From the IMG/VR virus record IMGVR_UViG_3300030085_000034, positions 1 to 26,356 of that record: a DNA stretch of 26,356 bases. One strand, given 5' to 3'. The notes below the pieces were generated by a model, which was not told the origin of the DNA, did no database searches, and worked only from the letters and a program-made list of their open reading frames with translations. A program made the translations under genes and the position numbers. The stretch is from a virus. Positions within the stretch are counted from its first letter, which is position 1. The number at the start of each line of letters is the position of its first letter. Below, in pieces: positions 6,370 to 14,247 of the stretch.

Positions 6370-8510
6370 TGGCAGAAGATGAAATTATGATTGAAGACGA
6401 TGCTATTGCTCTGGAAGATACAGACGATACTGCCGAAACAGATATGGATGTGACAAATATCATTCCGTTTATTATGGAAAGATATAAGCGTTCTGAAGAC
6501 TACCGATACCAAGATGAAGAGAGATGGTTACGTGCCTATCGTAACTATCGTGGTTTGTATGGTCCAGATGTACAGTTTACAGAAGCAGAAAAATCTCGTG
6601 TATTTGTTAAGATAACTAAAACTAAAACGCTGGCAGCATACGGACAGATTGTTGATGTTCTATTCGCTAACCAGCGTTTTCCTTTATCTATTGAGCCTAC
6701 TGAATTACCAGAGGGGGTTGTTGCTGATGTACATTTTGACCCTAAAGAACCAGAACAACTGCGTGGTGAAACTGCTCTTTCAAGTCCCTATGGTTTTCAG
6801 GGAGATGGAATGGATTTCCCAGCAGGTGCAACTGCCCAGAGTTTACAAGAAAAACTTGGGGCGTTGGAAGATAAACTGGAACCAGTCGCTGATAAATTAA
6901 AAGAAGGTCCGGGTAAAACACCTACAGCTATTGCATTTAGTCCTGCTCTTATTGCAGCAAAGAAGATGCAAAAGAAAATACATGACCAGCTAGAAGAGTC
7001 TGGTGCTACTAAGCATTTACGTAGTGCTGCATTTGAGATGGCACTCTTTGGTACAGGTGTAATGAAGGGGCCATTTGCTGTAGACAAAGAATATCCAAAC
7101 TGGGGTGATGATGGTAACTATGACCCATTGTTTAAAACTATCCCACAGGTAAATCATGTATCTGTTTGGAACTTTTATGCAGACCCAGATGCTAACAATA
7201 TGGATGAGGCACAGTTTGTTATTGAACGACATAAGATGTCTCGCACACAGTTGCGCAATCTAAAGAAGCGTCCCTACTTTAGAAGTGGTGTAATTGATGA
7301 AGTCATCCAGATGGGTGAGAATTATACCAAGAAGTATTGGGAAGAAGATTTAACAGACTATGCACCAGAACATGGTATTGACCGCTTTGAAGTATTAGAA
7401 TATTGGGGCATGGTAGATGTTGAACTACTTGAAGAGCAAGAAGTAGAAATACCAAAAGAACTAAAAGACTTTGATGAACTACAAGCAAATATCTGGATAT
7501 GTAATAATAAATTGTTACGTATGGTTCTTAACCCATTTAAACCTGCTAAGATACCATACTGTGCAGCACCATATGAATTAAACCCATACTCATTTTTTGG
7601 TATTGGTATTGCAGAAAATATGGACGATACGCAGACACTAATGAATGGCTTTATGCGTATGGCTGTAGACAACGCTGTGTTGTCAGGTAACTTGATTGTA
7701 GAAGTAGACGAAACCAATCTAGTGCCGGGTCAAGACTTATCTTTGTATCCCGGTAAAGTATTCCGTAGGCAAGGTGGCGCACCGGGTCAGGCAATCTTTG
7801 GTACAAAGTTTCCAAATGTAGCACAAGAAAACATGATGCTGTTTGACAAAGCACGTGTGTTGGCAGATGAAAGCACAGGCTTTCCTTCTTTTGCACATGG
7901 ACAAACAGGTGTATCGGGCGTAGGTAGAACTGCTAGTGGTATATCAATGCTTATGGGTGCTGCGCAAGGCGGCACAAAAACTGTTATTAAAAATGTAGAT
8001 GATTATTTGCTGCGTCCTTTAGGTGAAGGTCTATTTCGTTTTAATATGCAGTTTGATTTTGACCCTGCCATAAAGGGTGATTTAGAAGTTAAGGCACGTG
8101 GAACTGAAAGTCTTATGGCTAACGAGGTACGTAGTCAAAGACTTATGCAGTTCTTACAAATCGCAAGTAACCCTGCACTTGCTCCATTTGCTAAGTTCCA
8201 ATATGTAATCCGTGAGATTGCAAAATCTATGGACTTAGACCCAGACAAAGTTACCAACAATATGGATGAAGCTGCTCTGCAAGCAGAGATTATGAAAGAG
8301 TTTCAAGCACCCCTACAAAATCAACAGGGCGGTATGACACCCCCACCGGGTGGTGATGCTATGGACCCAACAGGTGCAGGTGGTGGCAACGTAGGTACAG
8401 GGCAAGTTCCAGTGCCGGGTGAACAAGGATTTAGTGCAAGTGAACAAGGAAATACTCAGCAAACTCAAGCCGCTGGTCAACAACAAGCACCAGTGGGACC
8501 ACTTCAGTAA
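6369..8510 (+). CDS. Portal protein
   Basis: A 713-residue protein from ATG 6369, with AAGGAAG about five bases upstream. It directly follows terL and precedes scaffold and capsid genes. The N-terminus is acidic, then a helical region (IMERYKRSEDYRYQDEERW). The central part includes YGQIVDVLF, HLRSAAFEMALFGTGVMKGP, WNFYADPDA, PYELNPYSFFGIGIAENM and DESTGFPSFAHGQTG...GRTASGISMLMG, a pattern of podoviral portals. The last 60 or so residues are Gly/Pro/Gln-rich and probably disordered. Its size is nearer P22 gp1 (about 725) than T7 gp8 (about 535). It forms the dodecameric DNA channel at the capsid vertex. Confidence 0.88.
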   Translation: MAEDEIMIEDDAIALEDTDDTAETDMDVTNIIPFIMERYKRSEDYRYQDEERWLRAYRNYRGLYGPDVQFTEAEKSRVFVKITKTKTLAAYGQIVDVLFANQRFPLSIEPTELPEGVVADVHFDPKEPEQLRGETALSSPYGFQGDGMDFPAGATAQSLQEKLGALEDKLEPVADKLKEGPGKTPTAIAFSPALIAAKKMQKKIHDQLEESGATKHLRSAAFEMALFGTGVMKGPFAVDKEYPNWGDDGNYDPLFKTIPQVNHVSVWNFYADPDANNMDEAQFVIERHKMSRTQLRNLKKRPYFRSGVIDEVIQMGENYTKKYWEEDLTDYAPEHGIDRFEVLEYWGMVDVELLEEQEVEIPKELKDFDELQANIWICNNKLLRMVLNPFKPAKIPYCAAPYELNPYSFFGIGIAENMDDTQTLMNGFMRMAVDNAVLSGNLIVEVDETNLVPGQDLSLYPGKVFRRQGGAPGQAIFGTKFPNVAQENMMLFDKARVLADESTGFPSFAHGQTGVSGVGRTASGISMLMGAAQGGTKTVIKNVDDYLLRPLGEGLFRFNMQFDFDPAIKGDLEVKARGTESLMANEVRSQRLMQFLQIASNPALAPFAKFQYVIREIAKSMDLDPDKVTNNMDEAALQAEIMKEFQAPLQNQQGGMTPPPGGDAMDPTGAGGGNVGTGQVPVPGEQGFSASEQGNTQQTQAAGQQQAPVGPLQ

Positions 8511-8646
8511 TTACTTAGACCTGCTTATAGAACAACAACACCGCACATTAGAACAGGGTGATAATACAATACTGATGCACCGTGCGCAGGGAGCGATAGC
8601 GGTATTGCGTAATATTAAAACATTAAGGGATGCTATCAATGGCTAA
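8419..8646 (+). CDS. Small helical protein overlapping the portal 3' end
   Basis: A 75-residue protein from GTG 8419; GTG 8434 and 8443 are alternative starts. The first 92 bases lie inside the portal gene in another frame, over the low-complexity Gln/Pro tail. The second half (FSNYLDLLIEQQHRTLEQGDN, MHRAQGAIAVLRNIKTLRD) is a well-formed amphipathic helical sequence. I recall similar small proteins after portal genes in marine podoviruses and cyanophages. The part after 8510 has no other coding explanation, which supports the ORF. Function is unknown; a head-assembly cofactor is possible. The next gene begins inside its last bases. Confidence 0.7.
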   Translation: MNKDLVQVNKEILSKLKPLVNNKHQWDHFSNYLDLLIEQQHRTLEQGDNTILMHRAQGAIAVLRNIKTLRDAING

Positions 8647-10744
8647 CATGGCAAAACAAATGGAACTCTTTGATGAGGGTGGTCTTATGCAAGAAGGTGG
8701 TACAGTTGATCCTGTATCTGGCAATGATGTACCTATAGGTTCTACCCAAGAAGAAGTCCGTGATGACATACCTGCACAATTAAGTGAGGGTGAGTTTGTT
8801 ATGCCAGCAGACGTAGTGCGCTATCATGGATTAGATAAAATGATGGCACTTCGTGACGAAGCTAAACGAGGTCTTGCACGTATGGATGCTATGGGTCAAA
8901 TGGGTAATAGTGAAGAAGCTACTATTCCAGATGGTGTTCCGTTTAGCATAGATGATCTTGAAATGGAAGATGACGGGCAAGATGATTTAAATTTTAATTT
9001 AGGTGGAGTGGTTCCTATGCCGGGTACTGGTGTTATTACTACACCTAATCCTGCTCCGACTACAGGATTTAAACCTTATGTACCACCTGTAATTCCCAGC
9101 TTTACTGGGCCACAACTTCAAGGCACACAATTTACAACGGCAACTCAATCAACTAACTTGCCTACCTTTGGTCAAGTAGTTGGTACTAATCCCGGACAGT
9201 ATGACGAATTAAGACGATATGTAAATGATGCAGGAATTGTAAGACGAATACCTTTTAAAAATGGACAACCTATTTATCCCATCCCTGAAGGTTTTAGATT
9301 TGAACCAGAAGATACTACACAAGTAACAGACCCTACTACTACGCCTACTACCACTATAGGACAGCAAGATGACGGTGGTGGGGACGGAGATAGTTTAGGT
9401 ATAGGCACAACAGGTGTAGGCACTTCAACAGTTACAGGTGCTAGTGATATGGAAACTGCTATGATGGATGCATCTCGTGGTATGTTTGGTAAAAGAGATT
9501 CTTCCGCTGGTTTTTATGGTGGTAGTCGTGAGTTTGGTTTAACTAATCCTGAAATGAGAAGTGCTACATTTGATATGGCAATGGCACAATTGGGTTCACT
9601 TAGTCCTATGACTGCTGCTGGTATAACAATAGGTAATCAACTTGGTATATTAGATAATATGGCTACTCCTAATCAAGCTGCTATTGCGGGTCAGACTGCA
9701 AAGGGTATGGCTTTAGCTGCGATGGGGTTTTCTAATCCGGGTCAAATCGCTACTAATGAACAAGCAACCGCTTATGGTCTTGCTATAACTGCTGCTATGG
9801 AAGCAGCCAAAAAAGGACAAGATGTTCGTTCTGCAGTAGATGAAGTAATGGCACAAAATCAAACTGCTGTTAATCAAGGAATACTTAGTGCTATGACTGA
9901 TCTAGGATATAGTCGTGCGGACGTAACTAATGTAGAGGCGTTGCGTTCTGCGGCAAGAGGATATAATAATTTAGCAGATTCATATGCTCAAGATGCAAAA
10001 GATGCAATAGCAAGTGGTACAGTTAGAGATACATCTGGTAAAGCAGTTACATCTACAGACCCCACTACGGGAAAAACTCAAGCCGTTACAACTGAAAGAG
10101 CAAGACAGCAAGCTAACGCTGCTAAAGCTAAAGAACAACAAGCAAGAAATAGAGCAAGAACATTAGGTAATGAGGCATCTCAACAGGATGGTGGCGCACC
10201 TCCGGGTGCTACCCCGTCTTCTCCTGCAGATTATGGTGCAATGTCACCTGAAGATGTTGCAGCAATGTTTGATGATACTTCAGAAGGTCAAGGCGATAAT
10301 CAAGGTGGCGGTATGGATGGTAGTGAAGGATTTGGGTCTGGTGATGATGCAGCAGCACCTATCTGTCTAACTGAAGACATGAAAGTAAAACGCAATGGTG
10401 TTATAGACTTTGTAACTAAAGTACAAGTAGGTGACATTGTAGATAATACAGTGGTGACAGAAGTATTACACAAGCATATGCGTGAGGGTTATTACAAAGT
10501 CAACGGTGAGTTAAAGATCACTAATGACCACCCTGTACTTGCTAATGGTTCGTGGAAACGTACAGAAGACTTAGTGCTAGGTGACTACATTAATAATGTA
10601 GAAGTAACATCACTTGAATATGTAGAACAAGTAACACCGACAGTTTACATTGGTACAGCAGATGATCGCTATAATGTATACACAGAAGGTGAAGTCTACA
10701 CAGTGCATGGACAATATAAAAATGCACTGAAGAAAGCTGCGTAA
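8639..10744 (+). CDS. Large virion-associated protein with C-terminal Hint (hedgehog/intein) domain
   Basis: A 701-residue protein. ATG 8639 is preferred because AAGG (8625-8628) is ten bases upstream; ATG 8630 is too close to it. Residues 1-125 contain VSGNDVPIG, DDIPAQLSEGEFVMPADVVRY and MGNSEEA, blocks I recall in structural proteins of marine phages. A Pro/Thr-rich linker and an Ala/Gln-rich helical region (about 280-540) follow. Residues 576-701 look like a Hint domain: Cys576 in ICLTEDMKVKRNG, GDIV, T628-N-D-H631-P-V-L (the TxxH block) and RYNVYTEGEVYTVHG. The usual C-terminal Asn plus nucleophile is missing. The protein probably self-cleaves or forms a thioester at Cys576, releasing the structural part. 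It lies between portal and scaffold. Confidence 0.82.
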   Translation: MANMAKQMELFDEGGLMQEGGTVDPVSGNDVPIGSTQEEVRDDIPAQLSEGEFVMPADVVRYHGLDKMMALRDEAKRGLARMDAMGQMGNSEEATIPDGVPFSIDDLEMEDDGQDDLNFNLGGVVPMPGTGVITTPNPAPTTGFKPYVPPVIPSFTGPQLQGTQFTTATQSTNLPTFGQVVGTNPGQYDELRRYVNDAGIVRRIPFKNGQPIYPIPEGFRFEPEDTTQVTDPTTTPTTTIGQQDDGGGDGDSLGIGTTGVGTSTVTGASDMETAMMDASRGMFGKRDSSAGFYGGSREFGLTNPEMRSATFDMAMAQLGSLSPMTAAGITIGNQLGILDNMATPNQAAIAGQTAKGMALAAMGFSNPGQIATNEQATAYGLAITAAMEAAKKGQDVRSAVDEVMAQNQTAVNQGILSAMTDLGYSRADVTNVEALRSAARGYNNLADSYAQDAKDAIASGTVRDTSGKAVTSTDPTTGKTQAVTTERARQQANAAKAKEQQARNRARTLGNEASQQDGGAPPGATPSSPADYGAMSPEDVAAMFDDTSEGQGDNQGGGMDGSEGFGSGDDAAAPICLTEDMKVKRNGVIDFVTKVQVGDIVDNTVVTEVLHKHMREGYYKVNGELKITNDHPVLANGSWKRTEDLVLGDYINNVEVTSLEYVEQVTPTVYIGTADDRYNVYTEGEVYTVHGQYKNALKKAA

Positions 10745-10827
10745 GAGGCTTAATTAAATCTTACAATTCGTTGGCTACCTAATCCCCCACCCCGTGGCTA
10801 CGGTTGGCCCCAACAAGGAGAAGTACA

Positions 10828-11703
10828 ATGGCTGAAGAAGCTACTGTTATGGCTGAAGAAGTAAAGCCTGAAAAGAAAGTTGCATTTGCAAATCGTAAAT
10901 ACACAAATGAAGAAAAGCGTAAAAAGGAAGAAGAAGAACTAGAACAGATGATGAAGGAACAGCGTGGTGAGACAGAAGAAACTGTAGAGCCAGAAGAAGC
11001 TGAACCTACTAACGCAGAAGAAAAAACATTTAAGAAGCGTTACTCTGATCTACGTAGGCATCAACAAAAGCAAGCAGAAGATTTTAAGAAAGAGATAGAT
11101 GCTCTTAAAAGTCAACTAAATGATGCTACAAAAAAAGAAATGAAACTGCCTAAGTCAGATGAAGACATTGAAACATGGGCAGCGGAATACCCAGATGTAG
11201 CGGCTATAGTTGAAACAATTGCAATGAAGAAAGCACGGGAACAATCAGTTGCACTAGAAGAACGTGTAAAAGCAATTGACGAAATGCAGTTATCTGCTAC
11301 CAAAGAAAAAGCTGAAGTAGAACTAATGCGTATGCATCCTGACTTTGGTGAGATACGTGACAGCGATGAGTTTCACGATTGGGCAGAAGAGCAACCTAAG
11401 TGGGTACAAGACGCACTATACGATAATGACAATGACGCACGTGCAGCAGCTAGAGCCATTGACTTATACAAAGCCGATAAGGGAATAGGTCAAGAAAAAC
11501 CTAAGTCAAATAAAGATGCAGCAAAGTCTGTGTCTACAAAGAACTCACGTAGTACACCACAGAAAGATGAAGCTAGTTCATACTTAAAAGAGTCAGATGT
11601 TCAGAAGATGTCGGCACAAGAGTATGAGAAAAACTCAGATGAAATCATGGAAGCAATCCGTAGTGGCAAGTTTGTCTATGATGTAAGTGGGTCTGCACGA
11701 TGA
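10828..11703 (+). CDS. Probable scaffolding protein
   Basis: A 291-residue, very hydrophilic protein. ATG 10828 follows AAGGAG (10815-10820) by seven bases, a strong site. The N-terminal half is Glu/Lys-rich and predicted coiled coil (KRKKEEEELEQMMKEQRGE, KKRYSDLRRHQQKQAEDFKK). The middle has WAAEYPDVAAIVETIAMKKA and MRMHPDFGEIRDS, and the C-terminal part is polar with a short helix (EYEKNSDEIMEAIRSGKF). Charge, helicity and the position before the capsid gene fit a scaffold that guides prohead assembly and then leaves. It overlaps the next gene by 4 nt (ATGA). There is no enzymatic motif. Confidence 0.78.
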   Translation: MAEEATVMAEEVKPEKKVAFANRKYTNEEKRKKEEEELEQMMKEQRGETEETVEPEEAEPTNAEEKTFKKRYSDLRRHQQKQAEDFKKEIDALKSQLNDATKKEMKLPKSDEDIETWAAEYPDVAAIVETIAMKKAREQSVALEERVKAIDEMQLSATKEKAEVELMRMHPDFGEIRDSDEFHDWAEEQPKWVQDALYDNDNDARAAARAIDLYKADKGIGQEKPKSNKDAAKSVSTKNSRSTPQKDEASSYLKESDVQKMSAQEYEKNSDEIMEAIRSGKFVYDVSGSAR

Positions 11704-12368
11704 GTATAATATTTAAGCCACAAAAAGAAATGGAACTATTTGCTCCGTTTGGGCCAACGATGGGATACTACCGTATGCCAGATGAGTTGGTAGAGAAGCT
11801 AAATAGTAAAATGTCTGACAAGTTAAAAGACTATTCAGATAACTTGGTAGGCAAAGTAAAAGCAGAGTTAGCTTTTGATGAAGAGATTGTAGCTATTGCC
11901 CAAGAAGGTTTAGGGCAGTTTGTAGGTAAATATCAAGCCTACACAGAACTACGAAACTCTTTTGGGGCTAACTCCCTAGATGTAGATAACTACAACTATG
12001 GATTACAGGTAGTATCAGGTTGGTTTGTACGACAGTTTAATGGTGAGTACAACCCACTACACATCCACACAGGGTCAAGATTATCTTGTGTAGGATACCT
12101 AAAACTACCTGAAGGAATAGAAGAAGAGTGGGAAGAAGATTACAAAGATCACCATCCTGCTAATGGGCATATACAGTTTGCATCAGGTACACCATCAGGA
12201 TATACCTGCACAAACTTTGTAATTAAGCCACAGGTTGGAGACTTCTACGTATTTCCTTCACAACTATTTCACTGTGTATATCCATTCTATACAGAAGGAG
12301 AACGCAGGTCTTTCAGTATGAACATGAATTTTCTTGAAATACCGAAAGAAAAAAAGGTTGACAAATAG
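11700..12368 (+). CDS. 2-oxoglutarate/Fe(II)-dependent oxygenase (2OG-FeII_Oxy_5-like)
   Basis: A 222-residue protein. The C-terminal half shows the double-stranded beta-helix signature: WFVRQFNGEYNPLH121-I-H123 followed by SRLSCVGYLKLP, then FVIKPQVGDFYVFPSQLFH191, and GERRSFSMN with Arg202/Arg203 as the likely 2-oxoglutarate anchor. The residues 1-90 are a helical extension. The enzyme would hydroxylate a substrate using O2 and 2-oxoglutarate with succinate and CO2 as products. It is coupled to the scaffold gene by ATGA, and promoter P2 overlaps its stop, so it belongs to the head-assembly operon. A virion protein substrate is possible but not shown. The start motif is HxH, as I recall for this subfamily, rather than HxD. 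Confidence 0.82.
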   Translation: MSIIFKPQKEMELFAPFGPTMGYYRMPDELVEKLNSKMSDKLKDYSDNLVGKVKAELAFDEEIVAIAQEGLGQFVGKYQAYTELRNSFGANSLDVDNYNYGLQVVSGWFVRQFNGEYNPLHIHTGSRLSCVGYLKLPEGIEEEWEEDYKDHHPANGHIQFASGTPSGYTCTNFVIKPQVGDFYVFPSQLFHCVYPFYTEGERRSFSMNMNFLEIPKEKKVDK

Positions 12369-12385
12369 TTATATATAGGTATAAC
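12358..12385 (+). promoter_or_regulatory. Promoter P2, sigma70-type (TTGACA-16-TATAAC)
   Basis: TTGACA 12358-12363 overlaps the last codons and stop of the oxygenase gene; TATAAC is at 12380-12385 after 16 bases. It shares TTGACAAA(T) and GGTATAACT with P1. The expected start is near 12392, giving a capsid mRNA leader of about 190 bases. Confidence 0.72.
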
Positions 12386-12396
12386 TATAGTCAGAT

Positions 12397-12430
12397 TAGT
12401 GTAACTTTGTTGCGCAGAACTGTTACACTA
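12397..12430 (+). promoter_or_regulatory. Perfect 9-bp inverted repeat at 5' end of capsid mRNA
   Basis: TAGTGTAAC (12397-12405) pairs perfectly with GTTACACTA (12422-12430) around a 16-base loop. The loop contains the palindrome TGCGCA (12411-12416), centred on the same point. It begins about five bases after the predicted P2 start. It may be a 5' stabilising hairpin in the mRNA or a DNA operator just downstream of the promoter. It is not followed by a T-run, so it is not a normal terminator. Confidence 0.6.
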
Positions 12431-12584
12431 CAATACGCAAACAGCAAAGTCTTACGGATTACCTGAAGCGCATGGCCCGTAAAATAGTAGGGCGGCCACC
12501 TTATTATTGAACGCACCCAAGCAAATCAGCCTCTAAATAGTCTTGTAAGTTTGCATCTGTGAATAATGCTAAATGGAGATTACA

Positions 12585-13682
12585 ATGGCATTTACTACCG
12601 CAAGCGGGTATGGTAATCTTCCTAACGGTAATTTTAGTCCTATTATCTACAGCAAACAGGTGCAGGTTGCTTTCCGCAAGGCATCTATTGTTGAAGCAAT
12701 CACCAATTCAGACTACTTTGGTGAGATTGCGCAGATGGGCGATTCCGTTAAGGTTATCAAAGAACCCGAAATCACCGTTAAGGCGTATGCACGTGGTACA
12801 ACTATCACACCGCAAGACCTTGACGATGAAGAGTTCAGCCTAACGATTGACAAAGCTAACTACTTTGCTTTCAAGGTGGACGACATTGAAGAGGCACACT
12901 CACACGTTAACTTCCAATCTTTGGCAAGTGATCGTGCTGCGTATCGCCTTGCTGACCAGTTTGACCAAGACGTTCTTGGCTACTTGTCAGGTTTCACGCA
13001 GTCAGCCATTCATGGTGCTGCAAATACTGTTAACACAACTGTTAATGGTGCAAAGGCTGTTTCAACAGCTTCCAGTGGCTCAAACCTCGTAGGTGCTGAA
13101 CTTTTGGCATCCATGTCGCTTGACGCTTCTGACTTTACTAATACTTCTGGCACAGCAGGTGCTGCTAATAGCTGTATTGGTATTGAGCCACGTGCAGGTG
13201 GTGCAACTGCTGCTAAGTCCAGCACTGCAGGTAACGCATTTCCGTTGCAAATTCTTGCACGTATGTCCCGTCTTCTGGATCAGCAAAATGTTGATACCCA
13301 AGGACGTTGGATTGTTCTTGACCCAGTATTCATTGAGGTACTGAAGGATGAAGATTCACGTCTTCTAAATTCTGACTTCGGTGGTTCTGGACTACAGAAC
13401 GGACTTGTCTTGAATAACCTTCACGGTTTCCAAGTTTACACGTCTAATAACCTACCTTCGCTTGGCACTGGCCCAGCAACTACAGGTGGTGTTAATTCGT
13501 CAAACATGGGCATCATCGTTGCTGGTCATTCATCTGCTGTTGCAACTGCAGAGCAGATTAACAAGACTGAGACTTATCGTGACCCGGACAGCTTCGCAGA
13601 TATTGTCCGTGGTATGCATCTGTATGGTCGCAAGATTCTTCGTCCTGAAGCAATCGTTACTGCGGCATATTGTTTGGCTTAA
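12585..13682 (+). CDS. Major capsid protein
   Basis: A 365-residue protein. ATG 12585 follows GGAG (12575-12578) by six bases; ATG 12573 is also in frame but lies before that site. The N-terminus (MAFTTASGYGNLPNGNFSP), QVQVAFRKASIVEAITNSDYFG, GDSVKVIKEPEI, TITPQDLDDEEFSLTIDKANYFAFKVDD and the later IVLDPVFIEVLKDEDSRLLNSDF are typical of HK97-fold capsid proteins of marine podoviruses. It has its own promoter and a terminator after the following gene, consistent with the most abundant virion protein. Base use is slightly more GC-rich and regular than its neighbours, as expected for high expression. Confidence 0.92.
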   Translation: MAFTTASGYGNLPNGNFSPIIYSKQVQVAFRKASIVEAITNSDYFGEIAQMGDSVKVIKEPEITVKAYARGTTITPQDLDDEEFSLTIDKANYFAFKVDDIEEAHSHVNFQSLASDRAAYRLADQFDQDVLGYLSGFTQSAIHGAANTVNTTVNGAKAVSTASSGSNLVGAELLASMSLDASDFTNTSGTAGAANSCIGIEPRAGGATAAKSSTAGNAFPLQILARMSRLLDQQNVDTQGRWIVLDPVFIEVLKDEDSRLLNSDFGGSGLQNGLVLNNLHGFQVYTSNNLPSLGTGPATTGGVNSSNMGIIVAGHSSAVATAEQINKTETYRDPDSFADIVRGMHLYGRKILRPEAIVTAAYCLA

Positions 13683-13696
13683 AGGAGGACTGAATT

Positions 13697-14191
13697 ATGG
13701 CACTTGGTGATAATACTACCTCTGTAGCACGAGGAAATGATGGTCGTGGTCGCAAGCCTTACTTAATCCAAGCAGACCTGAATTTTGAAACGGCTGCAAG
13801 CGATAAGGGTACTGCCCTCGCTGCAAACGATGTAATTCCGGGTTTGACTATTCCAGCTAATACCCTAATCATGTGTGCTGGTTTTGAAGTAACAACTGCT
13901 CACGCAGGTACTTCAACTGACACTGATTTTGATTTTGGTATCACAGGTGGAGACTTGGATAACTTTGTTGATGGCTTTGATTTTGATGGAGCATCAGTAG
14001 GTGATTACGCTTTTAAGGCAGGACAAACTCCTGTTCTTATCGGTGGCACTTCTGATACCATTGATATTGAAATCCAAGCAATGACAGGTACAACAACAGG
14101 TGGAGTGATCCGCATGTTTGCTGTCTGCATGGACGTTGACGATACGGGTGACATGACTGCTCAAGAAGTAGACCGTGATACACTAGCGTAA
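13697..14191 (+). CDS. Probable head decoration / capsid-associated protein
   Basis: A 164-residue protein with a very strong ribosome-binding site (AAAGGAGG, GGAGG at 13684-13688, eight bases before the ATG). The sequence is beta-rich and Gly/Asp/Thr-rich (TDTDFDFGITGGDLDNFVDGF, GTTTGGVIRMFAVCMDVDD), with no enzymatic motif. It is co-transcribed only with the capsid gene, between P2 and the terminator, implying high expression and a stoichiometric role on the capsid, such as a decoration or cement protein. No specific family was recognised, so the name rests on position, expression signals and composition. Confidence 0.65.
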   Translation: MALGDNTTSVARGNDGRGRKPYLIQADLNFETAASDKGTALAANDVIPGLTIPANTLIMCAGFEVTTAHAGTSTDTDFDFGITGGDLDNFVDGFDFDGASVGDYAFKAGQTPVLIGGTSDTIDIEIQAMTGTTTGGVIRMFAVCMDVDDTGDMTAQEVDRDTLA

Positions 14192-14197
14192 AGTAAT

Positions 14198-14236
14198 GTG
14201 ACGGGGCAGGGGTAACTTGCCCCCTCACTTTCATTT
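14198..14236 (+). terminator. Rho-independent terminator after capsid unit
   Basis: GTGA (14198-14201) pairs with TCAC (14225-14228), a single C/C mismatch follows, then GGGGCA (14203-14208) pairs with TGCCCC (14218-14223) around a nine-base loop. The stem is followed by TTTCATTT. It lies seven bases after the stop of the decoration gene and is the strongest hairpin seen in the window. Confidence 0.85.
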
Positions 14237-14247
14237 AGGAATTTAAC

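Noticed and set aside
12369-12584. Search for a tRNA or small RNA gene in the capsid leader
   Set aside because: No cloverleaf, T-loop consensus or CCA-ended acceptor stem could be formed; the interval is better explained as a 5' leader.
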